Positions 25,112-38,200 of a DNA stretch of 64,000 bases are shown in pieces. The notes beneath the pieces were generated by a model, which did not search any database, was not told where the DNA came from, and saw only the letters and a program-made list of their open reading frames with translations. How positions within the stretch are numbered: position 1 is the stretch's first letter; every line of letters starts with the position of its first letter. The position numbers were made by a program, and so were the translations under genes. Location: positions 12,669,905-12,733,904 of the forward strand of contig CM072161.1 of NCBI GenBank assembly GCA_036850595.1, written 5' to 3'. The stretch comes from Rhyacichthys aspro. Its lineage: Eukaryota; Chordata; Actinopteri; Gobiiformes; Rhyacichthyidae.

Positions 25112-27082
25112 GTTGCCATCTGGTGTCTATGGAAACCACAAGCTTGAAACCTGATAAGGTTGCTGGACGTGTGTCGCTGTGGCTGTCTATCAACCAAGCT
25201 CTTTGTTTTCATCTAATATTAAGGACCTTTAACTCTGAAGGTTTAGTCTTCTCAGCGCACTGTTTCTGATTGTCTGAATAAACACGACAAACAAGTAGAC
25301 TTGGACATAATTGTGAAGGGGACTTGATAAGGAAAGCACCGTCGACTGCTTTAGTGAGTTCATTTTGTGCTGGCTGACATGTCCTCCCCTTCCCCACAAA
25401 AACAAGCAGCACGTTTTCAGTGGTAGCACCGGGTATGAAGGCACGACCGTTTTGACAATTCAGTTGAAGTAAAGCATTGTCCTTTTAATGAAGAAATTGA
25501 ACTATCAAACACACAAGTCCTGGGTGATTGTGACGCTTTATGGTTTGAGGTGTAAACTGATTATTTTAGGCAGAGCACTGGTTGTACAAGTATTTGGGAG
25601 CTAAACTCACTGGTACTTTTTGGATCATAATGCAGTTAGCTGTGGCCAGAGCTCACGGCTGACACAGAATCACCCAACCCACCGCTAAACTCCATAGATG
25701 TAAACAATCTTCCTCAATTGTTTGACTTCTGACACAACATTGGCAGAACACAAGTGCATACTACTCTACTATGGTTGTTTATTTGTATGTCAGGGGACAC
25801 CACCCTTTAGTCAATGGTAGAAGACATTTCTAGTGTGTATTTCAATGATTGAAAGTCCATTTTTACAATTTTTGTGAATGGTTCAAGGCCACTTAAGTTT
25901 AGTGCATGATTAAAAAAAAACACAAAGAAGGATGAAAGCCTCTTCCTATTTTAAAACATGAAATTAGAGCAAAACAAATACTAAAATACTGAAATAGCTG
26001 AAACTATGTACTGTGCACCAAGAGCAAACCGTGAAATTTGTCTGACTGAGAATAGTGTTTGAAGATGAAGGCCTTATGTGAACTGTATAATAGTTAATAA
26101 ATTAAATCTTGTAAAATGGTCCTCAGCTCTCCTGTGATGTTTTTTGTTCATTCACCATGGATGATTAACACTAACAGACAGTTATTAATATCATAATTTA
26201 TGAAGCTGAAGTTTAAGCCACACAAATGAGTAAAATTTCACAGTGGCAGGGATCATTGAATCAACACGACGCTGGTTAAAGACTGTCATTGTGTGGAGGC
26301 TGTGACGGCTTTTGAAAAGACCTTTCACACCCTGCTGCCATTTGACAATGTAAGAGCCATCTAATAATTATGTTTTGATCTGTGCTTTTCAAGACTCACA
26401 GCAGAGTGTGGTTTGAACCATATTTCTGATTGGCAGGTCTGTAAACAAAGCAAGTCAATGCAATTTCATGTAAAACACTGACTGTTTAGAGTCAACAAGC
26501 TGAACGTCACATAAACACACAATGAAGACCTCTGCTTTAGTAAAGGGCCTGGTGCAGGTGACTCTGTAAATATCAATTATTCACAGCATATCCGTCATGA
26601 ATGGCTGCTCCCTCAGAAGTATAGTTTTGCCACAGTATCTGTTGATCTCTGGAGAGGACGCTCTGGTTGTAGTGCTACACTGCCATCTTGTGGCTATATC
26701 AAAGTAAAGCAGGTATTCCTTACATCAATCAGCCTAGGCCTATTTTATGCACTTGCAATGCAAATAACGTACTTTATATCAGGGCTTGACATTATCACCC
26801 GCTGGATTTTAGCATTTACGAGTTAATTTTTAAGTGGTTTGTAATTTTGCGTAATTTAAAAAAAAAATTTTGTACAAAGGCAGGAAAACATAATTTAAAT
26901 CTGACAGTAGCAGCTGTTGCCAGAATATACAAGCCTAGATCTGTGCAATAACTGATCTAAACATTGATGATGAATGTCTTCACCCACCGCAGTGATTGGT
27001 GAGATGGGTCTTCATTCACTAGCGCCTGATAGGGTTAAGGTTCCTGTTACTCTGAAATGCACAACAGCGCCCCCTGCTGTCA
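25112..27082 (-). promoter_or_regulatory. Cluster of three CTCF-like motifs at convergent gene ends
   Basis: Three matches to the reverse orientation of the CTCF core: TTGCCATCTGGTGTCT (25112-25127), ACTGCCATCTTGTGGCTA (26678-26695) and CAGCGCCCCCTGCTGTCA (27065-27082). The last is the closest to consensus; the other two each carry mismatches. All point the same way and lie around the end of arhgap35. Judged by eye, not by matrix score. Confidence 0.4.
25406..25618 (+). repeat. Diverged direct repeat, copy 2, in arhgap35 3' UTR
   Basis: It begins AGCAGCACGTTTTCAGTGG and ends with AGAGCACTGGTTGTACAAGT ... ACTCACTGGTACT. It parallels copy 1 about 1.4 kb upstream. It is either an old tandem duplication of UTR sequence or two remnants of one unrecognised repeat family. 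Confidence 0.75.
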
Positions 27083-27757
27083 CATATCTCGGTAGGTCAC
27101 AGATCTCTCACAGAATCTGCTTCTTCCAGCACACAACTTATTCCTTCGTTACCTTCAATCAGCTGCACGTGGCTGTTGTCTTCACACTGTGATTGACTGA
27201 CGCACTCACGAGCTCAGTGACAGAGCAGCGCGAGGGTTAGGCGCGCCCACGAGCAGCTGCGGGCACGCGCGAGTGCAGAACTAAGACACAGTTATGGACT
27301 GGATTAATGCCATATCTTCTCCGGTGTTAGTTTAAAAAAACGCTTAAAAGTTCATGTCAAGACTAGCGGTATTTTTCTGACGCCGAATGGACAGGTCAAA
27401 AATAAATAACTAATGCCCTCAACAACAGTGTCGTTGATGCTCTGGTGTTTATTGGCATCAGCAGAGCTTTCCATTATCACCCTTCACACTTCATTGTCTT
27501 CTAATACTCACAATTATTCTTAAAGTATGGAACAATTAAACAATATTTACACCTGGGAGCCAAGACCCTTTGCAAATTATTATCCAACTACTAACTTTTG
27601 GCTTTGAATATAATATTCTCATTCATTAATGTGGTCCAAAGTCAAACTGAGTTTGTCATCTATTAATAATGTCTTTAGAATCAAATAAACAAAGTAGTAT
27701 TTGTAGAGAGTAGAGAGTGTTTGTGAATGACAGAAGCCATGACATATGAAAGATAGC
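26102..27757. other. Spacer between convergent arhgap35 and dscaml1
   Basis: No gene seen. It includes a CpG-rich patch at about 27190-27290 (multiple GCGCG, one GGCGCGCC) standing alone in AT-rich DNA. No splice-linked exons could be attached to it on either strand. Confidence 0.5.
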
Positions 27758-30134
27758 TTTATTGCACAAGGTGTTAGAATGATCTTTTTAGTTTTTGATT
27801 CTTTTCATAGAAAATGTACCTTTGAACACAAGCAATTGCTATAACAAGCAACTCAAACAAATGTTTGGGATACCCGCAACATTTTTTTTAGATTTTGTTT
27901 TTGATTTTCATACATTTTTTCCTTCAATTTTCCCTTTAAGCAAGCATGCAATGACTTGAGGATGAACAAAATACAAAATAATAAAAAAGCAAATAGGACA
28001 AATGACAACATCAAAAGATTTTTAAAAAACAATAAAAAGTCAACAAATTAGTATCAAAAACATAAAGGGAAAGAATATGTTTGCCCATTTCTGAAGTAAA
28101 ATAATGGAATTTTTTTTTAAATTTCAATTTTGAAAGTGGGGTATTCCACCCTGATGTGTCCCCTGATTTGTTCTGACGAAAATAGCTCTTCATACAAAAC
28201 TGTGTTTATGTACAAGACTTGATCCTGAAACAATACTCACAAAGGTAGAGATCAAGGAGCTATGTTTGGGGAAGTGACATTTTAATTGAATTCATCTGAA
28301 CTTGGAAAATGGACAGGAGCCTGAATGCATCACATGACCAAACCTGCTCATATCCAGCTTTATTTACAATACTTTGTGTGACCAAAAGAGCTACGGGTAC
28401 CTGATTTGACTTGGCTGGACTGGGTTAGGCCACAAACCTCAGTACTGTTCGGCCTCTGGAAACAAAACCTGACATTTATTCAAAATCAACAAACCAACAT
28501 ATAATCTAATCTCCCCAAACCCAAACAAATGAACAAAAAAAACGGGCAAATGGGTAAGTAAATGTAAACCACAAAACACTATTGTGGAGACGCTTCGACG
28601 AAGACTCTCCCTTAAGCTCTTGTGTGAATGTACATCAGCGCAAAATGGAGGGTAAACGAGAAAGTGGGACATATACAGTACTTCAGAAACAGAAAAACAT
28701 TAATACGATATTTCAATTGAGTGAACATTATATCATTTTTAAACTGAACTCCCTGACATTGAACATTTCTTAGATTAAGTATATTATTTAACTTTCATTC
28801 ACATCATGACTGGGATTTCTCTCTTTGTGTAAGTCTCTGAAGAGTTGGTTGTAAGGCTGTAATACTGCGTCTTTAATAACACTTTAAGACTTGAGCAGCC
28901 GTTGTCCAACCCTCTTCCAAGACACAACAACTATTTGGGGATGATCTGATTGTGACACAGATTTTAAACATTATTGTATTTACCACTGAAGCTCCAGCAA
29001 ACTATTCAAAGTTAAACTGTATTTTCATAAATGGTATTATAAAACTCCTCGAGGCGCTTCTTGTCCTCGTCATTTTCCAAACACACAAAGCAAAGATCTT
29101 GCTAGAAATTTGTGTGACCTCTGTATTTTATAACCAGCGACATTATAATCCGGTTCATCGCAAAGTAAACTCAAACCTCTTCCCTTTCGCAGCTAGCATA
29201 CAATAACATACAGAATATAGTATATATTCACTTATCTTTCTTTATTCCAACCTTTTTTAAATTCCTCTTAACATGATTGAGCGATTGTCTTGATAAATTT
29301 TGACCATAACATTAAATTGTTCGATGCACTTCAACGGTACTGAAGTGCACACCATTAATACTTTGTCATAATTTCACTTAAATGTCAATACTCTACCTAC
29401 ATAGAAATATATATGTAAATTCTTTATAATACCAAATATTCTCTATTTTTTATGTGAGAAATCAAAGCTGCTTATTTGGGTTGCCATGTGATTGATTACA
29501 CACGAGTCATCTGTTGAGAGATGTGTGGAAAGCAATAATGTGATAAAACTTGAATCTTTACCTGAATCTTTCTTTTTGGAATTTCTTTGAAGAGAACATC
29601 TGCCAATATCTATGTGGGACTTTAAGAGACATGAGAAGGTGGTACATTAAGAACAGGAAACATAACTTCAAGTCCTGCAAATGGACAATAATACTAAAAA
29701 TATGGAGGACAGTGCATGTATGAGAGACAGGATGGCCACACAGCTTCACACTGGCTATCATAGTCTTCATCATCGAAATAACAGAGCTCCTCAACCATAG
29801 TCACATTTTCAAATGACCGCAGAATTGCTTCCTGGGTTTTTGCTGTGCATCTCCTGCAAAAAATGAGCGGAGCGAGCACCAGCCTGCTGGATCTGTTAGT
29901 TGGAGTTAGTAGTTCTTTAAAGAGTCCCAGATGAACATGAAAAAGTAGGGTTAGCTGGGTCTCTGTCTGGGGCTACGCCTTCCCCGCATGAAACGAGATA
30001 AACAGGACCCTGGGCACTTCACCATTAGCTGGGTTTAAAGAGATGGTTGTGCGCCCATTCAGGCCCAGACTTCAGAGTAGCATGTTTGGGCTGGCAGACG
30101 AGTGGGGCAGTGCAAGTCTGTGCAAATGAGTGGG
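27758..30134 (-). other. dscaml1: dscaml1 3' UTR with candidate poly(A) signals
   Basis: On the minus strand AATAAA occurs at 28359-28364 and at 27758-27763; either could end the mRNA, giving a UTR of roughly 1.8-2.4 kb. The outer end is uncertain. A 61-codon open frame at 29694-29879 (minus) contains an acidic core but is not linked to the main frame. Confidence 0.5.
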
Positions 30135-32268
30135 CTACACCAGTGTGTAGGACTTGGAGTAGGCCCCCGCACTTTGTTTCTGCAGCCGGCCCAGTGCAGA
30201 AGAGCTACTCTCCAGCAGCGAGTCTCTGGAGCCTCCCACCTTGTTACTGTTGTTGGGGTTGCTGCTCGTGCTGGAGGTGGAGGCTGTAGCTGCAGTATTT
30301 GAGCTGGGCATAGTCAGGGTCCTTTGGGGCAAAGTGGAAGTGCCTGAGCTTGAACCCAAGCTGCTCGGCCCCGAGTGGCCCAGCGTCAACGCCTGCTGCT
30401 TGGCAGAGTCTAGAGTCTTGTGGCGTCCCTGGGTGTGATACCCCCTTTGTGTTAGGCTGCGGATTGAGGCCTCCCGCGGTGGCACGGCAGGACACGGGTC
30501 GTGCAGCTCCCCTTGTTTACGGAAGAATGGGTCTGTCTTCATGTAGAGGGGAAGATTGCAAAATTCACCTGAGGAAAAAGAAAACACATTTATTTTAGAA
30601 GAGATGATGTAACCTTGTGAAAATCTTTGTTTTATAACAACTTTGTTGTGTCTCTTGTGTATTTCTGTACAGTCTACTTTGGTTCTGTTGTAATTTTACA
30701 GTTTTTGTAAGCTCTCTCTATTTAAAAAATAAAATAAAATACATATACACACAATACATTTTCAAAAAAAGATTTGAATTGAATTGGAATTTTTCAGGTA
30801 ACTTGATGTTTTATACTCACTTTTGGCGCGGTGCGGAATGGGCACAGCCACATTCTTGCCGCGGTCGTAGTCCTGCGGTTTGGGTGGAGAGGCAGTGAAG
30901 CGGCAGATGCCCGGTTCAGACGGCGTACTTAGTGAAGTCATACTGTCTGCCGGGTCATTGGTACCTGTGGTCATTTGATCAGAGGAACTATCGGAGATGA
31001 AACACTCAGTGATGGTAAACTTGGCATGTTGCAGGTGCTCCTCCAGCTTGGCGTGTTCATAGGCTCTGGCCAGCTCCTCATACGTGGATGAGGCGCTCTC
31101 TGTGGACACCATGCTGTTACGACCCTTATCTGAAAAAAAGATAGTTATAGTTCAGGAAACTAGTAAGTACATTAATCAGTAAAAGTTATACTAGTGGTGT
31201 GTTTACCTGTGTCTTGAGAGAGACTGGCGCTGTAGCTGTCACTCTCTGTGGCAGTGATGCCATGAGAGCCCATGGTCCGCCAATCGGAGGTCAGAGTTCG
31301 AGCTGATGCAGTGGACTGGGTCTGACTTGGACGACTCAGGGTCCATTGGCTTGAATATCTGTTCCTGGAGCTGTGGGCTGACTTTATGCTTTTCCTGGAC
31401 ACTGGGTCTGTGAAAGTACACCATGGTTAGAGAGAGTAGTATAATAAAATAGTAGGCATAAGCACAAATAAAAAAGTGTAATGGTTATTAGAATAGTTAC
31501 AGCAGCACTCACTTGTTCCTGGGCGGATGTCTGACATGTCAATCAAAGGCCCTGAATTTTGTATGAGGGCCTGGTGGTGCAGAGAGACGCCTGTGCAGAA
31601 GTTCTGTGGATTGACCGACTGGCTGAACTCAGTGTCTGTTACTGGCACAGCTGCCTTGTCTTCTCCTAAACAATGAAAATTCAGCGTTACACAGACCTCT
31701 GCTGATTAGTTGATCAAAGACAGATGATATTGTCACTTGAGTATACAGACCTATCTGTTTGATGCCCTCTTTGTCCTCAATAAGGAGCTGAACTCGAGGG
31801 ATGTCAATATGGAGCCTTGGCCCTTGAGGAGGACCCTTCACAGGCGTGTCTATGCTGCGATTATTCTTACTGTAGAGACAAACACCACAGATGAGACTGC
31901 TTATCATATATCCAGTCATTTCAATTTAACTTCAACCCTTTAGTCATAAAACCAAAAATAAAACAGACGTATAAGATCAGATCTTACCTGATAAGCATCT
32001 CTGCAAGGCTCTTGGCATCTACAAGAGAACAGTATTTTAATTAGATTAAAGACGTTTTGTGAAGGTAATCATTTTAACTTGTCCCAAAACACTTGCTTTG
32101 CCTTTATCTTACCTCTCAGTCGTTTAAGTCTTTTTTCTTTTCGCTTTTTGCGGATAATGAACAGCAAAGCAACACCCAGAGTAACCAGGATGACAGGAGA
32201 GCCAATGGAGAACAGTTTCTTTACATCATCCCCTTCTCCACGAGCTGATTTAATGGGAGGGATTGTAC
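30135..32268 (-). other. dscaml1: dscaml1 membrane span and cytoplasmic tail exons
   Basis: Exon 32113-32268 holds the span (PVILVTLGVALLFII) followed by a basic stop-transfer run (RKKRKEKRLKRLR). A 31-nt exon (31988-32018) encodes DAKSLAEMLI. Later exons give IDIPRVQLLIEDKEG, the conserved YEELARAYEHAKLEEHLQHA helix and PPREASIRSL. The final exon ends in SKSYTLV, a class I PDZ ligand (T-L-V), then TAG at 30135-30137. Confidence 0.92.
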
Positions 32269-35200
32269 CTGGGAAAAGGAACAAAGCTCATTTAAAACCA
32301 AGAACATGAAGAAAGATTTACATAACACACAGGTAACATTACTTTTGATCAACTTACTTCCATCGTAGTCCGTTGTGGCAAACTGTGAGGTCTGGTTGCC
32401 ACAGCCAGCACTATTGCAGGCCTTCATTTTAAGTTCATACCAGGTGGCTTCACGCAGCTCACTCAGGAAAAGCTGTGTGGTTGAGTTGGCTTTGAGACTT
32501 TGCCAGGCCCAGGTTCCTTTGGGCCTAAAGTCGAGCATTAGGTCCGTGATGGGGCAGCCACCACTGGTCCAGCCCTGAAGATTGAGACCTGCGTGAGTGG
32601 AGTTGATGTGGGTGAGCAGTGGCTGCTCCTTGTTGAACACGGGTTCTGTAGAGGATAAGGAAAAAACACACAAGATCAGCAAGACTAGCAATGCACTAAA
32701 AAGAGTTCAGTTATAGGCAAATGTGATGGTGAGTAAATAATAAAAACAGAGATGTAAAATAGGCACCCTAAGAAAAATGGCCATTATAGTTTATTTCTGA
32801 ATGTATCACCCCTCAAATACCTGCTCAAAAAGGGAACATTCAACCTGTAAGGGTTGTATTCTTTGACATTTAAGATTCACAAAATACAAAAACTAAAACT
32901 TTGCACTGACTGCACCTAATCTTTTTTTTAGATTCATTGAACTGTGTCTTATTTTTTTCTGCTTCATGGAGTCTTACCTCTTCCATGTGTCTTAGCCTCG
33001 ATGATTTCACTGATGCGTCCCGATCCCACACTATTCTTGGCAGCCAGCTTGACCTTGTACCAAGTTCCACAGCGGAGATTGTCCAGTCTGAAAGACCGCT
33101 CACTTGAGCTGATGAATACATCTCTCCACTCCTCTGTGTTGTCCACTGAGTATTGTAACACAAAACCTGGAGAAGCATATAATACATCTTATTTGCAGCT
33201 GTACATCTGGAAAACTCGGGAATATGGTGAATTACTTAACTAACCACCAGGGGGCGACAAGCACCTTGAATTGATTTTAGTTTTTTAGTACTCTTACCCA
33301 GAGATAATACTTTTTTATGTTATTTACACTGCTAATTACTAAAATGATGGAAAACAGCTGAAGCACAGTAAAATGATAGTAAAAATCCACTAATTCAAAC
33401 ATTTCTTTCAAACATGTTTAAAAAAGGACCATCACCATTCAGACCATTCATAGTAAAAAAGGTGGCGCACCTCTGATGGAGCTTCCTCCATTGTCTCCAG
33501 GGATCCATGTAAGAGTGATGGACGAGGTGGAAGTAGTGGACACAGTCAAGCGAGGCTGGTCAGGAGGAACTAAGACACAAACACAAACAAGCAACATCAG
33601 CCAACAGCCTGGCAGACAGACACTGCAAACATGTAAATATTTCCACAATAAACCTGATGTATTACCTTGCACCACTAGATTGACAATGATGGTGTCGAAG
33701 CCCAGTGTGTTAGTGGCTGTGCAGGTGTAGTAGCCAGAATCCTCAGCTTTGACTGAACGTAAAACTAGTGTGCCGTTTGATAAGATCTGTCTCTGACTGT
33801 CAGCTGTCACTGGGATGGCAGAGTTGTCACTGAAGAGACACACACATACGTTTATCAACCACCATTTACTACACAGTGTTAGCAAGCACGGTCTTTGTGT
33901 GACAGAGCACTCATCCCAATATAGAGCTCTCACCTGTCTTTGGTCCATTTTATGGTAGGGGCAGGCTCTCCCACTGAGCTGCAGGGCAGACGCACCTCCT
34001 TCATCCAGGGGGTGGTTACTGTGCCACCAAAGGACAGGATTTTGGCTGGGACTGTACAAAAACAAGTAAATGTAATATATTTGATTCATTTAAATGTAAC
34101 GGTAGAAAAAACACACGTCTTTTTCATTCCCTTCTTTAACAGATTAACAGAGTGGCCTTTTATTGTCGTATGAGTGAAAAGCTATTGAAAAGGTTTTAAC
34201 CCTGCCCCTCATGTAACCTCTTGGTTTGAGTCTATCTTTTCTCCATAGATTTTCCTCTTTATTGATTGGTGCCGGCTATTGTACTCCCAGAGGGTCAGTT
34301 TACTAGATAGGCCCTGTTCATCACCACATAATTAACAACAGCGTTTCTTGCAACAGAGCCACCACTCAATCAATACCAGGACTGTCAATCAATATTAGTG
34401 CCGATGGAAAGTGAAAGAGAGTGAGCTATGGCAGCAGAGATCATGTTGTCATCTTTACGGTCATCTTTGTAGCACTAATAACCTTTATAGAAATCCCTTT
34501 AACCTTCTCTTCCACTACAGACTCGCCTGGAGGACCTACCTTTCCCAGCAGGTTCCACTGTGACCTTTGCGCTGATGTTGCCTCGGCCGGCAGTTGTCAC
34601 AGCAGCCGCCCAGATGTGGTATTGTTTGCCACGAGTGAGGTGCGTGATACGGTAGAAGAGCATCTCGGGGTTGGCCTCGTACTCGCTGGGTGCCTGGGAC
34701 AGAGGCCATGCAATATGGAGTTAACAAGCAGTGAACCCAGAGTGACTCCACAGGCTTAGATATTTGTAACTACTGTTCTGGAAAAATCAAGATTTAAAAT
34801 GTTATTCATGTTTTTTTAACGAAACATTCAATATACTTATACATACACTAATTCATCAAACTATTACAATCACAACAGAAGAATGTAAACCCAGATTTAT
34901 TTGCCAGATTACAAACTAAAACACAATTTGGGGCTGTAGCACTGGGATAAATGAGATGTAGATGTTTTCAGTACCTGCAGGCACACAAATGCACAGTTTT
35001 TCTCTCAAGTCAATCCCTGCCTCTATCTCTTTAATGTGTTCGTATTTCTGTGTTAAGCCCCAGTTCCTTCACCATTTGCTTTTCCCTTTTTCTCAATCCC
35101 TCTCTGTCTCGCTCAGTGAAGAGGAGCGATGGAGGGATATGGGGAAGAAGGCAGAAGACGAGGGGGGTGCATTCAAACATTCCTCTATCGTGTCGGTGGT

Positions 35201-38200
35201 GATCCAGGGAGTGATACACGGAGATAATAAAAAGATGAACAAAAGCACTCTCGTCTTGTTGTGACGGATACCCTACTCTGTCTGTCTCTCACTCTGTCCC
35301 TGTTATTCCTCTTTCCACTCATCCCTCCTTTCCCCCTCAGCCTCTCCCTACCTCTAATGGTGTGTCTCTCTCCCCCCTCCCTCTTTTCTCTCTCCATGCC
35401 CGTGCTCATTTACATGGCACTCATGAACAGAGAGGGAGGAGTATTCGTGAAAAATAAGTGAGATCTAGCCTCATATCAAATTTCAGGAGGTGCTTGTGTT
35501 TGTGTGCACATGATCTAACCTCCACTGAAACGCCGCACATACAGTACATGTATAAATAGAAAATGTTCAGATGTGATGTCTCTAAAAGTGTGTATGTGCT
35601 TCGGATGCGGCAGTCTGCATGTGTGAGCTTGTTCTCTCCTTCATTTGCATATCTACGTCTCATCACGTTGCCAAGACAACCTCATCTGTTCATCTGGGAG
35701 GGCAGGAAATAAAGTGGTGGCGCAAACACAGTGAAACAGACACGCGCAAAGATAACACAGGTTTAATGAATAATGCTGGTAACAAATTAATTATTACAGC
35801 AAAAGCACTTTTTGAATTCCTCAAGCACTCCCACATATGGCAGACTTACTGGCTGTCCTGAACCAGGGCTGGAGCAGTAGATGGTGTATTTACGGATAAC
35901 ACCGTTGGGTTTGAGAGGAGGTAACCAGGAAACGACCACACTGTTAGGTGAAGCGGGAACTGCCTTGATGCCAGCTGGTGGACCAGGGACTAAAGAAGAG
36001 AAACACACAGCAGACATTTTAATACAGCTCCGTCTTTAAGTACACACATGCTGGGTGTTGGGTGACTATTAAAATGAGCAGACTTGGTTGCAGATTGCCA
36101 GTCTTATCCTTCTCTAAGCCGCTCTAGGACTTGGAGGAACTCCCTTTCAGTGGATGTCGGCTACAGTGACATATGTTCATTTAGACACTGGTCAGCAGTT
36201 CTGACTCCGTGACACCCAACACTCTTAACTCTCAAACCTCACAAACAGATTAGATGTTAGTGTCTGATCCGCTGCTAGCCACTTGAGCCTGATACTGGAC
36301 ACCACTTAATGCTCTTATTAGAGGTAATCAAGCTAAAGGAGCAAAGAGCGTTTAAATAGATGTACAATTTTACAATAAACACATCAAGAGGCAGGATTTA
36401 GGTAAACTGTGAACAATGATGCTTTTGTCGCAGCAGCCTTACAGTGTGGGGCTCACACTGTCAAGCCTATTCAATCACGTCCATAAATATGACTCACTCT
36501 TGACAGTGGGCCTCATCTGGGGTCTACAGAGGGGAAACAGAACAAGAAACGATTCTCTAAATCTTTACTGTGAGGCCCTTCATCCTGTAATTCAGCCAGC
36601 TCATCCCTTGTGCAGCTTATTACACAAGTAGGGATAACAGAGTCAAAGTTAAGAATAGGAGGGTTGAAGCAAGAGGGGTGTGGATGGGAGAATGGAGAGA
36701 TGCTAGCAGTTCCTTTGGGAAGTGATGATGAGGCCAGAGGGGAGGGGCAGAGAGGCAGCCATCATTATCATAACTGGACGTCCATGTCAAAGTAGGAGTG
36801 GCAGAGGGAGGGGGGAGAGTTAAGTCCCATCTGGTGCCCAAAAGCTGCCCAGACAGAAATACATACTGCTCTGCTAACATGAGGTACAACAGTGTGGACT
36901 GACAGATCCACATCACTATTTTACAGCAAAAGAATGTAAAAATAATGGCCTTATTATTACAACAAAACACAACAGAAATCAAAATGCAAATGAATGATTC
37001 TTTAAAAAGTCCTTAATGATTTTTCTATTTTTAATTTTTTTTATATTCTTTGCTGTGCCATTTATCTTTCCATCTTCAACCCTGAGGCCCCTCCTCCTTC
37101 CACTTCACAAAGAGACATGGATCCTGCTGTAATCCCACCTCCAATGGTGTAAGCACAAAATTAATTCTCTCTAATCCAAGAGGAGTTAATCCCCATGCCT
37201 ATGGCAAGGGGTCTGCTAGAAAGGATGCAGTCTGACTGATGGCTGGCTGACTTTGGGATGCTATATAAGAGCACGCCTCCTCTCCCTGTGTCTCCCGCCA
37301 GCCTTCCCTTAGCCCTGAGCTGTGCACCCAAAGCCTCTTAATTCTCATTAGTAGTGCTAATGGAGCTTCCAAGCATAAATGAGCTTTTGTCATGGGTTTG
37401 AGATACAACCTAGCACTGTTTTTTGATGTATCCCCCTCACATCTCCCTCCCGTTTCTCCTGGTCATGCACACTGAAAGCAGATTACTCTTCATGAATTTC
37501 TGTTATTTCAGATTTCTGTTTATGTTTTTGTCTGTATACTTACGGTCTTCACGAGTTTGGATATAAAGGACATTGCTGCGGACTCCGTCTCCAGCCTGTG
37601 TGTAGGCCAGCACCTGAACACTGTAGTTAGTGAACTTCTCCAGGCCTCGCAGCTCCACCTGCTCCCGGGTCGTGGTGATATTCTGCATCTCTCCCCACTC
37701 TGAATACAAAGGGACATTATTTAGCCTGCTCTGTGGATTATCTGAAGGGGGAACAACACATTCATACAAGTCCACTCAAAATACTGTAGTGTCAAATTTA
37801 CTTCACTTTTGTACATTTCAGACAAATGTGCCTGTATTTGGGATGTTCTTAAAGTTTAAAGTTAAATACAACAACTCAGTATTTTTTATGTCTGTTTCAC
37901 TAGACTGCTAGTGTAAGACCACCGTTCTTAGTTAAAGAGCACTTTTCAATTGTGTTCCTGTGTTTTATGAGGTAAATGTGGAATATAAATTAAATGTCAG
38001 CTGCTCCCCATCAATGGGCAAGCCTTTACTTTCAGAGAAGTACAGAACAGAGCAGATTAAGTCACTCAGGTGATTGTTGTATGTGTAGTGCAGAGTAAAG
38101 AAGTCCCATTTCAAATATGTTGCTGCTTGAGGAGCTGTTTCTAACAGAAAAAATAGACCTTGCTCTCAAATTGTCAAGCCTTTTAAACCATGTGCACTTG

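Larger units (their letters stand above)
23825..26101 (+). other. arhgap35: arhgap35 3' UTR and poly(A) signal
   Basis: About 2.3 kb with no further coding similarity. The best terminal signal is AATAAA at 26096-26101. Short open frames inside (for example 23959-24150 and 24205-24642) show no family features and are treated as chance. The UTR contains an internal diverged direct duplication and a CTCF-like motif (25112-25127). Confidence 0.7.
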
